Assembly: GCA_963802375.1 (NCBI GenBank)
Contig: CAWDIJ010000011.1
Location: forward strand, 1 to 64,000
Length of the DNA stretch: 64,000 bases
Direction: 5' to 3'
From: JACDAN01 sp963802375
GTDB taxonomy: Bacteria > Actinomycetota > Thermoleophilia > Gaiellales > Gaiellaceae
Part shown: positions 16,162 through 24,733 of the stretch, one piece after another
How the letters are laid out: each line of letters begins with the position of its first letter
Position numbering within the stretch: position 1 is the stretch's first letter
Program-made: the position numbers and the translations under genes
The notes under the pieces: generated by a model
Told to the model about the DNA's origin: nothing
Databases searched by the model: none
What the model saw: only the letters and a program-made list of their open reading frames with translations

Positions 16162-17787
16162 GTGCCGGCCGAGGGGGCTGCGCCTTCTGCGCCGCCGGCG
16201 CCGGCTGCTCCGGAGCGGGCCGGATGGCGCGACGTCGATTTCGAGGAGCTCTTGGGAGGGCGGCTCCTCGCCTGGGTCGGCGGCCTCGCCGTCCTGCTCG
16301 GGATCGTGTTCTTCGTCGCGATGGCTGTCCGGCGGGGATGGATCGGCGAGGAGATGCGCGTCGTGCTCGCCTTTCTCGGCTCGGGCGCGCTCGTGGGCGC
16401 CGGGCTGTACCTGTTCATCAGCCAGGGGCGCACGCATGCCTCACTCGCGGCCGTCGCGAGCGGGCTGGCGGGGCTGTACGCCTCCGATGTCGCGGCAACG
16501 AGGCTCTACGACCTCGTGTCGCCGGTGGTCGGCCTCTTTTGCGCCGGGGTGATCGGTGTGCTCGGCACCGCGATCGCGATCCGCTGGCGCACGGAGCTCG
16601 TCGGGGCGATCGGGATCCTGGGGGCGCTGGCTTCGCCGATCCTCGTGCAGGCAGAAACGTCGGGCACGACGCTCGCGTTCATGGCGATCGCCCTCGTCGC
16701 GGCTGTCGGCGTGCTCCTGTGGCAGCGCTGGGACTGGCTCGCCGCCGGCGCGTTCCTGCTGAGCGCGCCGCAGCTGGCGGTCTGGCTCGAGGACACGTAC
16801 GAGGACCGGCTGGGCCTGGCGCTCGGAGTCCTCGCTCTGTTCTGGGCGCTCTACGTCGTGGCGGCGATCGGGTACGAGCTTCGAGTTCCCGTCGCGACGC
16901 TGCGGGCTTCCTCGGCGATGTTGCTGCTCGCGAACGCACTGCTCGTCGCCGGCGGCGGCTGGGTGATGCTGCACGACTCGGATCACGACAACGGCGCGAC
17001 GGCCTGGGTGGTCGTGGCCGCCGCGGCGCACGTGCTGCTCGGGGGCTTCGGGTTCCGTCAGCGAATGAGCCGCGAGATCGCCGCGATGGTCGTCGCTGTG
17101 GGAATCGGCCTCTCGGGGGTCGCGCTCGGCCTGGCCCTGGACGGCCCGGCGCTGGTCATCGGGTGGTCGGCCGAAGCGGCCGTCCTCGCCTGGGTGGCGT
17201 CCATTACTCGGGAGCGGCGCGCACTGATCGGAATGGTCGTGTTCCTCACGCTCGCCGGCGGCCACATCCTGACGATCGAGGCCCCGCCCGACTCGCTCTA
17301 CCGAGGAGTCGAGGATCTTGCGGAGGCCGTGATCGCCCTACTCGCCTTCGCCGTGGCGGCCCTCGTGTCCGCGAGGTTCGTTCCCGACAAGACGCCCGTC
17401 GGAGCACTTGTCGATCTCCGGCCGCTCCTCGAGGCGGCCGCGGCCGCCGCCCTCGTCTACCTCGGCTCGGTTGCGATCGTGGATCTGACTCGCGAAGCGG
17501 AGACGGCCGCCGAGCCGGGACAGACGCCGCAGGTGTTGCTGAGCGCCTTCTGGGCGCTCGTCGGCTTCGGCTCGCTGCTGTTCGGGCTCCTCCGGGACGA
17601 CCGGAGATTCCGGATCGCCGGCCTTGCGCTTCTCACCGCGGCGGTCGCGAAGGTCTTTCTCTTCGACCTGTCGACGCTGGAGTCGATCTACCGCGTGCTC
17701 TCGTTCATCGCGCTCGGGCTGCTGCTTCTGGCTGCCGCGTTCGCCTACCAGCGGATCCGGGCGCGGATCGTGGAGGACACGTCGTGA
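16162..17787 (+). CDS. DUF2339 polytopic membrane protein
   Basis: A protein of at least 541 residues with about 14 hydrophobic segments typical of DUF2339 (for example LAWVGGLAVLLGIVFFVAMA, where GG-LA-LLGI is characteristic). The listed GTG is the first conventional start, but the frame stays open back to 15961. There it encodes a coiled-coil-like stretch (EIAAALERLERRVERLE at 16063-16113) normal for this family, so the true start is probably upstream and either non-canonical or lost to an indel. The stop overlaps the next start (GTGA). DUF2339 and DUF3999 genes are commonly paired; function unknown, envelope-related. Confidence 0.85.
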   Translation: MPAEGAAPSAPPAPAAPERAGWRDVDFEELLGGRLLAWVGGLAVLLGIVFFVAMAVRRGWIGEEMRVVLAFLGSGALVGAGLYLFISQGRTHASLAAVASGLAGLYASDVAATRLYDLVSPVVGLFCAGVIGVLGTAIAIRWRTELVGAIGILGALASPILVQAETSGTTLAFMAIALVAAVGVLLWQRWDWLAAGAFLLSAPQLAVWLEDTYEDRLGLALGVLALFWALYVVAAIGYELRVPVATLRASSAMLLLANALLVAGGGWVMLHDSDHDNGATAWVVVAAAAHVLLGGFGFRQRMSREIAAMVVAVGIGLSGVALGLALDGPALVIGWSAEAAVLAWVASITRERRALIGMVVFLTLAGGHILTIEAPPDSLYRGVEDLAEAVIALLAFAVAALVSARFVPDKTPVGALVDLRPLLEAAAAAALVYLGSVAIVDLTREAETAAEPGQTPQVLLSAFWALVGFGSLLFGLLRDDRRFRIAGLALLTAAVAKVFLFDLSTLESIYRVLSFIALGLLLLAAAFAYQRIRARIVEDTS

Positions 17788-18962
17788 AGCTCGTTGTGGT
17801 CGTCCTCGCCGCGGCGCTCGCTGCGCCCGCGGCCGGCATCGACGAGAAGGACTTCCGCTGGGAGCGGATGCTGACCGCTCGTTCGGGCGGGCATGTGACG
17901 TTCGGGGCGGACGGGCCCATGTACGAGCACTCGCGCCCGGATCTGTCCGACCTCCGGATCCTCGACGGCGACGGCCGGCAGGTGCCGTTCCGCTCGCTCC
18001 CGCCTGCCGCGGATCGTGCGGTGAAGGAGGTCGCGCCGCTCAACGCGGGACGAAGGGGTCGGGGTTTCGTGGCGCTGCTCGACCTCGGCCCGCGACGCGC
18101 GGTGCGGAACCGCGCCGAGCTCCACCTGGCCGACAACCGGCAGTTCGTCGGACGAGTGGTCGTCTTCGGAAGCGACGATCGGCGCAGCTTCACGCGGCTC
18201 TCCTCCACGCAGGTCTGGAACCTCCGCGGCGCGACCGCCGCCGCGAGCACCACGCTCGTCTTCCCGCCGACCGACCACCGCTTCCTTCGACTCGAGGGCA
18301 CCGGCGTGCCCATTCCGGACACCGTCGGCGTCTACTTCCAGCGCTCGCGTCCGCGCCTGGAGCCGGTCGACGCGGCTGTCTCGGTCCAGCACCGCGGCTC
18401 GGAGACCCTCGTCACGGTCGACGTCGGGTACCCGAACCTGCCGGTGGACGTGCTGCGCTTCCAGACGACCACGCGCCGATTCGACCGGGAGCTCTTCATC
18501 GAGGCGACCAACGGTGAGGTCTTCTCGCCGTTCGAGGAGGATCGGATCCTTCGGCTCGGCGGCGTGCAGAAGCTCGACGCGAACGTGTCGGCCCAGTTTG
18601 CGCGCCTCCGGATCACGATCGAGAACCGCGATGACGAGCCGCTGAGCGGGCTGCGCGTACAGGCGCTTGCGCAGCCCCGGACGCTCGTGCTCGAGGAGGG
18701 CTACGACCCGCCGTTTCGCGTGCTGTACGGGAACCCGTCCATCGGCTCCCCGGACTACGACTTTGCGCGTGTGCCGAGGGCGGAGCTCAGGCCGCTCGTC
18801 GCGGGGAATCTCTCCGCGGAGCGTGCGAACCCGGCCTATGAGCCCCCGGAGGACACGCGGTCGTTCCTCGAGCGCAACCCGCGGGTCGTCGAGGGCTCGC
18901 TCGCGCTCGTCGCCATCGCGCTGGGCGTGGGCGGGTTCTTCGCCCTTCGGCGGCGTGCCTGA
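17784..18962 (+). CDS. DUF3999 family protein
   Basis: A 392-residue protein with a cleavable signal (KLVVVVLAAALAAPAAG), a large extracytoplasmic beta-rich region with galactose-binding-like character (RFLRLEGTGVPIPDTVGVYF), and one C-terminal membrane helix (GSLALVAIALGVGGFFALRRRA). Paired with DUF2339 by a GTGA overlap, as is usual for the family, suggesting a membrane complex with an external sensor or binding face. The sirtuin gene begins eight bases before its stop. Confidence 0.85.
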   Translation: MKLVVVVLAAALAAPAAGIDEKDFRWERMLTARSGGHVTFGADGPMYEHSRPDLSDLRILDGDGRQVPFRSLPPAADRAVKEVAPLNAGRRGRGFVALLDLGPRRAVRNRAELHLADNRQFVGRVVVFGSDDRRSFTRLSSTQVWNLRGATAAASTTLVFPPTDHRFLRLEGTGVPIPDTVGVYFQRSRPRLEPVDAAVSVQHRGSETLVTVDVGYPNLPVDVLRFQTTTRRFDRELFIEATNGEVFSPFEEDRILRLGGVQKLDANVSAQFARLRITIENRDDEPLSGLRVQALAQPRTLVLEEGYDPPFRVLYGNPSIGSPDYDFARVPRAELRPLVAGNLSAERANPAYEPPEDTRSFLERNPRVVEGSLALVAIALGVGGFFALRRRA

Positions 18963-19696
18963 GGTCTCTGGGCTCGTTGGGCTGTTCCGCACGCGTGGCC
19001 CGGCGGTTGTCCTCACCGGTGCAGGCATCTCGACCGAGAGCGGGATTCCGGATTTCCGCTCGCCGACCGGGATCTGGGCGCAATACGACCCTGCGGAGTA
19101 CGCGACTATCGACGCGTTCCGCGCGGACCCGAGAAAGGTGTGGAGCTTCTACTCGCTGCGGCTCCGCGTGCTCGTCGAAGCGGAGCCGAACGCCGGCCAC
19201 CTCGCGCTGGCGGAGCTCGAGCGTGCCGGCCACGTCTCCGCGGTCGTGACGCAGAACATCGACGGCCTTCACCAGCGGGCCGGGAGTCGCGACGTCACCG
19301 AGGTACACGGCTCGATCCGGAGCTCGACCTGCCTCCAGTGCGGAGCGTCGTACAGCCTCGCCGAGCTGCTCGCCTTGCTCGAGGGCGCTGACGCGCCGGC
19401 CTGCACGCGGTGCGGCGCGATCGTGAAGCCGGACGTCGTGATGTTCGGCGAGCTCATGCCGGAGGCGGCAATCGACCGGGCCTACGAGCTCGCCCGCTCG
19501 ACCGGCCTGCTGCTGGTCGTGGGCTCGACGCTCGAGGTCTGGCCGGTGTCCCAGCTGCCCGACGAGACGCGCGCCCGGGGAGGGGCGGTCGCCGATCGTC
19601 AACAAAGGGCCGACCTCCTACGACGGCCGGGCGGCCGTCAAATGCGATGGCGCTGCCGGCGAGACGCTGACGGCGCTCGTTGGCGGGCTGAGCTAA
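18955..19696 (+). CDS. Sir2-family NAD-dependent protein deacylase (frame-disrupted)
   Basis: A sirtuin of about 246 residues. It has GAGISTESGIPDFRSPTGIW, TQNIDGLHQRAG with the catalytic histidine in EVHGS, and a zinc site from two pairs CLQC and CTRC. The late NAD motif VVGSTLEVWPV is intact. It removes acyl groups from lysines using NAD. Near 19590 the frame breaks: RGGAVA should continue IVNKGPTSYDGRAAVKCDGA and end at TAA one base later. The break lies after all catalytic motifs. GTG start, overlapping the DUF3999 gene. Confidence 0.87.
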
Positions 19697-19851
19697 GCCG
19701 CTGCGCGGCGGAGCGCGCGCTCCGCGATCACCGTTCGGCAATCGCGACAGACACGCTGCTCGACCTCGTACGGCACGCCCGCCCGCTGCCGGATCACGTG
19801 GGTGGTGACCTCGTGATGCCGGTGCGTTTGTGTCCTGCGGAGCATGTTCAC
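19693..19851 (-). CDS. Small CxxC protein
   Basis: A 52-residue basic protein, VNMLRRTQTHRHHEVTTHVI, then RQRAGVPYEVEQRVCRDCRT and RALRRAAA. A single CxxC pair and the His-rich start suggest a metal-binding or redox mini-protein. GTG is preferred as the start because AAGG lies four bases before it; the frame extends further upstream. It converges with the sirtuin gene and shares stop bases with it. Small proteins of this pattern seem familiar from related lineages, but no family name is assigned. Confidence 0.55.
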   Translation of the reverse strand: MNMLRRTQTHRHHEVTTHVIRQRAGVPYEVEQRVCRDCRTVIAERALRRAAA

Positions 19852-19919
19852 TTTGCCTTCACTCGGCTGTTCGGCCAGATCGCTTAAATGGATGTCCCCG
19901 AAATGGCGGTTGAAACTCT

Positions 19920-20666
19920 GTGCTGACATTCCAACTACCTGCGACGGTAGGGATAGCAGCTTGTTTGTCCCTGGGCGGCGTGTTCACTGAATCCATACAA
20001 GCTTCCGAAACCGGTCGGACGGCACGCGGGTGCGCCAAGAGCACGAGCCTCGTGACGCCGAACCGGTCGTACGCGGTCGACGTCCGCGGGCTCGTCCATG
20101 TCCACCGGGCTCCCGGCGGGAAGGCGTTCGCGCGCTTCGGCCGGCTCAACATCAACAACGTGCCGACGGTGTTCGCGGCGCTCGAGGCTGTGCCCGGCGC
20201 TCGCTGCAGGGCCGCCTGGTACCGGGTGATGATCCCGCTGAAGCCGCACGGCCAGACCGGCTACGTGCGGGCTCGAGAAGTCAGGCTTCGTCCGCTGCGG
20301 ACGCGCATCGTCGTCGACCTCTCGACCCGGAGGCTGACCGTGTTCGACCGCAGCAAGCGCGTGTTGGGAGCGAAAGTTGCGATCGGCGCGCGCTCGACGC
20401 CGACCCCGATCGGCAGCTTCTACGTCAACCAGCGGTTCCGGGACGACCCGCAGGGCCCGTATGGCTGGGCCGCGATCGGCATCTCCGCATTTTCGGAGGT
20501 CCTGCACGGCTGGCCTCAGGGCGGGCCTGTCGCGATCCACGGCACCAACCGTCCGACCCTGCTCGGCCTGCCGATTTCCAACGGCTGCATTCGCGTCAGC
20601 AACGAAACCGTGAAGCGGCTCTGGCGTCTGGCGCCGACTGGGACTCCGGTGCAGGTGCAGGCGTAG
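19920..20666 (+). CDS. L,D-transpeptidase (YkuD domain)
   Basis: A 248-residue secreted protein. A hydrophobic N-terminus is followed by an SH3-like region and a C-terminal YkuD domain (about residues 123-247) with the catalytic signature HGTNRPTLLG...SNGCIRVSN, where Cys and His form the active site. It cross-links peptidoglycan (3-3 bridges) or attaches proteins to it, outside the membrane. The N-terminal signal is imperfect, so the exact start is uncertain. No operon partner upstream. Confidence 0.87.
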   Translation: MLTFQLPATVGIAACLSLGGVFTESIQASETGRTARGCAKSTSLVTPNRSYAVDVRGLVHVHRAPGGKAFARFGRLNINNVPTVFAALEAVPGARCRAAWYRVMIPLKPHGQTGYVRAREVRLRPLRTRIVVDLSTRRLTVFDRSKRVLGAKVAIGARSTPTPIGSFYVNQRFRDDPQGPYGWAAIGISAFSEVLHGWPQGGPVAIHGTNRPTLLGLPISNGCIRVSNETVKRLWRLAPTGTPVQVQA

Positions 20667-20695
20667 ACGCGCCGACCCGGGGTAAGGTTCTCACG

Positions 20696-21007
20696 ATGGC
20701 GGACAACAAGGATTTCCTGAGCAAGCTCGCCGACAAGGGCGAGGGGGCGCTCACCCGCGTGGCGGGGTCTCAGACGACCAGCCGTTTCGTCGAGAGCGTC
20801 ACGGGTCTCCGTGAGCGGATCGAGGACCTCCAGAAGAAGGTTCGCGGCCTTGACGAGCTCGAGAAGCGGGTCGCCAAGCTCGAACAGCAGCTCGCGGACC
20901 TCCAGAAGCCGAAGCCGAAGACGACCCGGGCGCGCTCGGCGAGCAAGAGCTCCTCGAGCTCCTCGAGCTCCTCGAGCTCCTCGAGCCCCAAGAAGTCGTC
21001 TAGCTAG
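20696..21007 (+). CDS. Coiled-coil protein with serine-rich tail
   Basis: A 103-residue protein. The middle (residues 35-72) is a heptad-patterned coiled coil (RERIEDLQKKVRGLDELEKR, VAKLEQQLADLQK). After a basic linker comes a low-complexity serine tract encoded by four exact 9-bp units. The N-terminal MADNKDFLSKLADKGEGALT is also helical. It starts 30 bp after the transpeptidase gene and may be co-transcribed. Resembles nucleoid- or envelope-associated small coiled-coil proteins; function unknown. Confidence 0.7.
   Translation: MADNKDFLSKLADKGEGALTRVAGSQTTSRFVESVTGLRERIEDLQKKVRGLDELEKRVAKLEQQLADLQKPKPKTTRARSASKSSSSSSSSSSSSSPKKSSS
20947..20982 (+). repeat. Four tandem GAGCTCCTC units
   Basis: Four exact 9-bp units in frame, encoding the serine tract of the coiled-coil protein. 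Copy number is likely to vary by slippage. Confidence 0.85.
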
Positions 21008-21060
21008 AGGCTTGATGTGAAAGTCCGCGGCGCTCTGGCCTGACGCGCTACTTACCGCGG
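21005..21060. repeat. Dispersed degenerate repeat, copy 3
   Basis: TAGAGGCTTGATGTGAAAG and the following 37 bp align to 24-80 with a single gap. It begins at the stop codon of the coiled-coil gene. Confidence 0.65.
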
Positions 21061-21158
21061 ACGCTTAGGGCGCGTCTTGTTCTTGGTGCAACAAGTGGGT
21101 TACGGTGGGCGCAGGCTGTTGGTCATCTGCGGCCGACCACACCCAAGGGAGGAACGGG

Positions 21159-21629
21159 ATGAAGATTCGTCACCGGCTGTTCGTCGGACTGGTTGCTGCG
21201 CTCGCGGTATCGCTGGCGAGCGTCGCGGTCAGCGCGGCGGCGGCTGAGACTCCATTCAAGGGAACAGTTAACGCGGTTGAAATGGGCCAGATCGTTTTCC
21301 CGACCCGCTTCTTGGATCGGACGGGCACGGGCAATGCCACGCATCTCGGCAGGTACACGGAGCACGTGGTGATGCAGATCAACCTTCCGACCCTGAGTTC
21401 AAAGGGGGCTGCAACCTTCACGGCAGCAAACGGCGATACCTTGACCGCCAGCGTCGTCGGGCAGGCGACGCGGACGGGTCCCACCGCGCTCTCGATCGTC
21501 GAGGTTTACACCATCACGGGCGGAACGGGACGCTTCGCTGACGCGACCGGCATGTTCACGCTGAAAAGCACCTTGGACCAGACGACGGGCGTTAGTACCG
21601 GCACGTTCAGCGGAGCCATCGACCACTAG
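21159..21629 (+). CDS. Secreted beta-barrel-like protein
   Basis: A 156-residue protein with a clear signal peptide (RHRLFVGLVAALAVSLASVAVSAAAA). The mature part is beta-rich and ends with YTITGGTGRFADATGMFTLK, a motif seen in secreted allene-oxide-cyclase-like and related actinobacterial proteins. An AGGGAGGA ribosome site precedes the ATG. No catalytic motif is recognised. Transcribed alone. Confidence 0.7.
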   Translation: MKIRHRLFVGLVAALAVSLASVAVSAAAAETPFKGTVNAVEMGQIVFPTRFLDRTGTGNATHLGRYTEHVVMQINLPTLSSKGAATFTAANGDTLTASVVGQATRTGPTALSIVEVYTITGGTGRFADATGMFTLKSTLDQTTGVSTGTFSGAIDH

Positions 21630-21707
21630 ATGCCGTAAGGCACGTTTCGGACTTCAAGCCGTGCTGAGCGGGGGAAGGGCGACAGACCCCACGAGACGAG
21701 ACGAATT

Positions 21708-22622
21708 TCACACCAACCCTCTAGCCGGGACTCTGAGGCGGATCGCGCCCGGCGCGATCTCGAAGCGGACCGGTGCCGTGCCCGGCTGCTCGCCGTCGAG
21801 CTGGACCGGCAGCGGCGCCCGCGCCTCGACCTCCACCACCCGGCCGCGGAGCACCTCGGCCTTGGGGTGGGGGAGGAACGTGCCCTTGTAGATCCGCGGC
21901 AGCTCGCGCACGACCTCGGCCTTCGTGGCGTCCTTGATCATCAGCACGTCGAAGAGGCCGTCGTCGGGCTCGGCATCGGGCGTCGTCATCATCCCGCCGG
22001 CCTGGTAGCGGCCGATCCCGACGATCACGTCCTCCATCAGACCGCTCCTCGCCTCACCGTCGACCTTGACGTCCAGCTCGACGTTCTTCCAGCGCGCGAA
22101 GACTGCGCCGAGCGCGATCAGGTAGGAGGTCGTGGCGCCCAGCGCCTTCGTCGTGTTGTTCGCCCTCGCCGCAATGGCACCGCTCATCCCGACGCTGCCG
22201 GCATTTGCGAACCAGGCCGTCTCGTCGTGCTCCCCGGCTCGATAGGTGGCGCGGCCGAGGTCGAACGGGCGCGCCTGGCCCTCCAGCGCGATGCGGAGCG
22301 CCTCGCCGAGCTGCTTCGGGATCTCATGTGTGCGGGCGAAGTCCCTGCCGGTGCCTCGAGGGACGACTGCGAGCTCGACGCCTTCCCGGCCGGCGATGCC
22401 GTTGACGACCTCGTGGACGGTCCCGTCGCCGCCGAAGATCACGAGCAGCTCCGCGCCGTCGTCCGCCGCCTCCCGCGCCAGGTCGCCGAGCTGGCCCGGC
22501 CGCTCGGAGAAGATCGCCTCGCCGCGAAGACCCGCCGCATGCGCGGCGCGCGCGAGCTCGGGCCAGCGGCGGCCCGTCTTTCCGTTCGCGGACGCCGGGT
22601 TGACGAGGAGCGCGGTCTTCAG
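21708..22622 (-). CDS. Diacylglycerol/lipid kinase (LCB5/YegS family), CTG start
   Basis: A 304-residue lipid kinase. The N-terminus reads KTALLVNPASANGKTGRRW, then the nucleotide loop IFGGDGTVHEVVNGI with the GGDGT hallmark, VPRGTGRDFART, and the C-terminal beta-sandwich ending near VQLDGEQPGTAPVRFEIAPG. It phosphorylates diacylglycerol or a similar lipid at the membrane. The only way to include the conserved first strand is a CTG codon that overlaps the upstream stop as CTGA; the first ATG would remove about 60 conserved residues. Translationally coupled to the nucleoside phosphorylase gene. Confidence 0.85.
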   Translation of the reverse strand: MKTALLVNPASANGKTGRRWPELARAAHAAGLRGEAIFSERPGQLGDLAREAADDGAELLVIFGGDGTVHEVVNGIAGREGVELAVVPRGTGRDFARTHEIPKQLGEALRIALEGQARPFDLGRATYRAGEHDETAWFANAGSVGMSGAIAARANNTTKALGATTSYLIALGAVFARWKNVELDVKVDGEARSGLMEDVIVGIGRYQAGGMMTTPDAEPDDGLFDVLMIKDATKAEVVRELPRIYKGTFLPHPKAEVLRGRVVEVEARAPLPVQLDGEQPGTAPVRFEIAPGAIRLRVPARGLV

Positions 22623-23335
22623 TGCTTCTCGGATGTGATCGTCCGCAGCGCGAGCTCGGTCATCTGGTCGACCGCGGCCTTCATCTCCTCGTCCGAGATC
22701 CGGACGAACTCGCCCTCGACGACGACGTCGCTGACGGTCAGCAGGCAGCCGGCGGCGACCTTCCGCAGGGCGCCGATCGTGAACAGGACGGCGGCCTCCA
22801 TCTCGACGGCGAGGATCCCGCGCTCGGACCAGCGGGCGTACTGCCCGTCGTCGGGGTTGTAGAAGAGGTCGCTGGAGACGATCGGCCCGACGCGAACGCT
22901 CTTCCCCGTCTCCTTGGCGGCGTGGACGGCCCCGTGGACGAGGCCGAAGTCTGCTGTCGGCACGTGGGGCTCGAAGTTCACGAGCTTGTCGACCGTGCGG
23001 TCGGACGGGACGGCGGTGACGGCGATGATGAGGTCGCCGAGCTGCATGTCCGGCTGGAGGCCTCCGCAGGTGCCGACGCGCAGGAACCGCTTGACGCCGA
23101 GCTGGACGAGCTCCTCCATCACGATCGCGGCGGTCGGACAGCCCATGCCGGTCGACTGCACGGAGACCGGCTTGCCGTCGAAGGTCCCGGTGTAGCCGAG
23201 CATCCCGCGCTCCTCGTTCCGCAGGACGGGGTCGTCGAAGAAGGTCTCGGCGATGTACTTCGCGCGGAGCGGGTCACCCGGGAGGAGGCAGGCCTCGGCA
23301 TAGTCGCCGGGCTCGGCGCGGACGTGGATCGGCAT
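22619..23335 (-). CDS. deoD: Purine-nucleoside phosphorylase, DeoD-type
   Basis: A 238-residue hexameric nucleoside phosphorylase of the PNP/UDP family. It starts MPIHVRAEPGDYAEACLLPG, where PGDPLRAKYIAE is the phosphate/ribose region, then STGMGCPTAAIVMEEL, RVGTCGG, and ILAVEMEAAVLFT, which binds ribose. The late catalytic loop reads LTVSD as in DeoD enzymes. It cleaves purine nucleosides with phosphate for salvage. Uridine phosphorylase activity cannot be excluded from sequence alone. The stop is shared with the CTG start of the lipid-kinase gene. Confidence 0.87.
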   Translation of the reverse strand: MPIHVRAEPGDYAEACLLPGDPLRAKYIAETFFDDPVLRNEERGMLGYTGTFDGKPVSVQSTGMGCPTAAIVMEELVQLGVKRFLRVGTCGGLQPDMQLGDLIIAVTAVPSDRTVDKLVNFEPHVPTADFGLVHGAVHAAKETGKSVRVGPIVSSDLFYNPDDGQYARWSERGILAVEMEAAVLFTIGALRKVAAGCLLTVSDVVVEGEFVRISDEEMKAAVDQMTELALRTITSEKH

Positions 23336-23344
23336 GCGCGGAGG

Positions 23345-24127
23345 TTATTCGGTGCGAAGAGCGCGCTGCGCGAGGTAGCGGCGGTGCGCTCGGCGGTCGC
23401 GGACCGCGCGTAGGACGAAGAACCCGACAACGAATGCGATGCCGCCGCCGATGATCGCGGCGGGCAGGACGAAGTACGCGTGGCTCAGCCGGCTTCGCGC
23501 TCCGGTCGGGCGCGCGCCCGCCGCGGCGGGAACGAGGTCATACGTCGAGATGACCGGTCCGCGGTTGCCCTGCGGCGGAATCGGCGCGAACGTCGCGATC
23601 GGGAAGATCCCGTCGACGAGCCACTCCTTCCGAACCTTGCGGAGATCGATCGTCAGAGCGACGGGCCCGAGCTTCGCGCGGTTTCGTGACGGCATGACGA
23701 GCAGGTCGACGTTGAGGTGGTTCCGGTGCGAGTAGTTGATCGTCCAGCCGTGGAACTTCTTGCCGAGCGCGGGATAGGGGTAGACGGGAATGTCGCCTCG
23801 GCGCCACTCGGCCCGCGTTGCCTGGCTCCTGAGATTCGGAGTGACGATGCCGTAGACCTCTGAGGGGTTCTGCCGCTTGACGCCGTCGTTCATCACCACG
23901 TCGATCGTCTCGTTGACGACCTTCCGGTCGGCGCGTGTGAGGCGGACCGCCTTCTCGCCGGCGGCGATGTTGTAGGCCTGCTGCTTGCCGAAGACCTCCG
24001 GTGGGTCTTCCTGGGCCTCGGGCAGCATCGCCACACCCGCCACGATGAGCCCGGCGAGGGTCAGCGGGACGATGACCGCATACGCGAGACGCTTCCGCTT
24101 CCGCGGCGAGCGAAGGATTCCCTTCAT
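23345..24127 (-). CDS. Bitopic membrane protein, unknown
   Basis: A 260-residue protein with an N-terminal membrane segment (AYAVIVPLTLAGLIVAGVAM), an extracytoplasmic domain and a second membrane helix near the C-terminus (AYFVLPAAIIGGGIAFVVGF), ending in a basic cytoplasmic tail. The external region contains a repeated tryptophan/tyrosine pattern (GWTINYSHRNHLNVDLLVM) of unknown meaning. The ATG lies in an ATGA overlap with the CGNR gene, so the two are translated together. Not assigned to a family. Confidence 0.7.
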   Translation of the reverse strand: MKGILRSPRKRKRLAYAVIVPLTLAGLIVAGVAMLPEAQEDPPEVFGKQQAYNIAAGEKAVRLTRADRKVVNETIDVVMNDGVKRQNPSEVYGIVTPNLRSQATRAEWRRGDIPVYPYPALGKKFHGWTINYSHRNHLNVDLLVMPSRNRAKLGPVALTIDLRKVRKEWLVDGIFPIATFAPIPPQGNRGPVISTYDLVPAAAGARPTGARSRLSHAYFVLPAAIIGGGIAFVVGFFVLRAVRDRRAHRRYLAQRALRTE

Positions 24128-24690
24128 CCCGCGACCGCCTTGGAACGGAACCGCTTCGTCTTGGTCCGGCTGCCGCACACGGACATGGCGCACCAGCGGG
24201 ACGACGAGTTGCGCGAGCGGTCGTAGAAGATCCAGCCGCAGACGTCGCGCGGGCAGGCCTTCAGACGTGACCAGTTGCCGGCCACCATCGCCGAGTAGAC
24301 GATCGCGAGGATCCGGCCGAGCGCCCCGTTGAGCGTCGATCCGTCCGCGGTCAGGTGGGAGACGCCGTCGCGCGCGAACCGGACGGAGAGCCCGCCCGTC
24401 GCGCCGGTGCGATCAAGCAGCTCGAGCGCGGCAGCATCGACCGGCAGGCCGACGTTGGCGTGGAGGACGGTGCGAAGCGCTTCGCGCACCGCGAGGGCCT
24501 GGCGCAGGTCAGCCTGAGTCAGTGCCGGGGCCTCGTCGTCGAGCGCGCCGATGCGGGTCAGCACCTCGTGGAGGCTGCCTGCATCCGTCAGCTCCTCGAT
24601 GCCGTTCTCCACATCGACGGTGTTCACGAACGCCTGCACCATCCGGAGTGGCTCCGGGGCCGGCTCCCTGTCTCCAGGATCGGGCAGCAT
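24124..24690 (-). CDS. CGNR zinc finger transcriptional regulator
   Basis: A 188-residue protein of the ABATE/CGNR family. The N-terminal stress-sensing-like helical domain (residues 1-130) is followed by the zinc finger CPRDVCGWIFYDRSRNSSSR then WCAMSVCGSR: four cysteines with the DxSRN...RWC signature. A GTG ten codons upstream is an alternative start but would leave only 13 bp to the divergent gene. The intergenic region holds an AACCAC...GTGGTT inverted repeat that could be an operator. Probably a DNA-binding regulator; targets unknown. Confidence 0.85.
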   Translation of the reverse strand: MLPDPGDREPAPEPLRMVQAFVNTVDVENGIEELTDAGSLHEVLTRIGALDDEAPALTQADLRQALAVREALRTVLHANVGLPVDAAALELLDRTGATGGLSVRFARDGVSHLTADGSTLNGALGRILAIVYSAMVAGNWSRLKACPRDVCGWIFYDRSRNSSSRWCAMSVCGSRTKTKRFRSKAVAG

Positions 24691-24733
24691 GCGGCGCAGA
24701 GTAGCGAAGTTTGAAACCACTGTAAAGCGTTAG

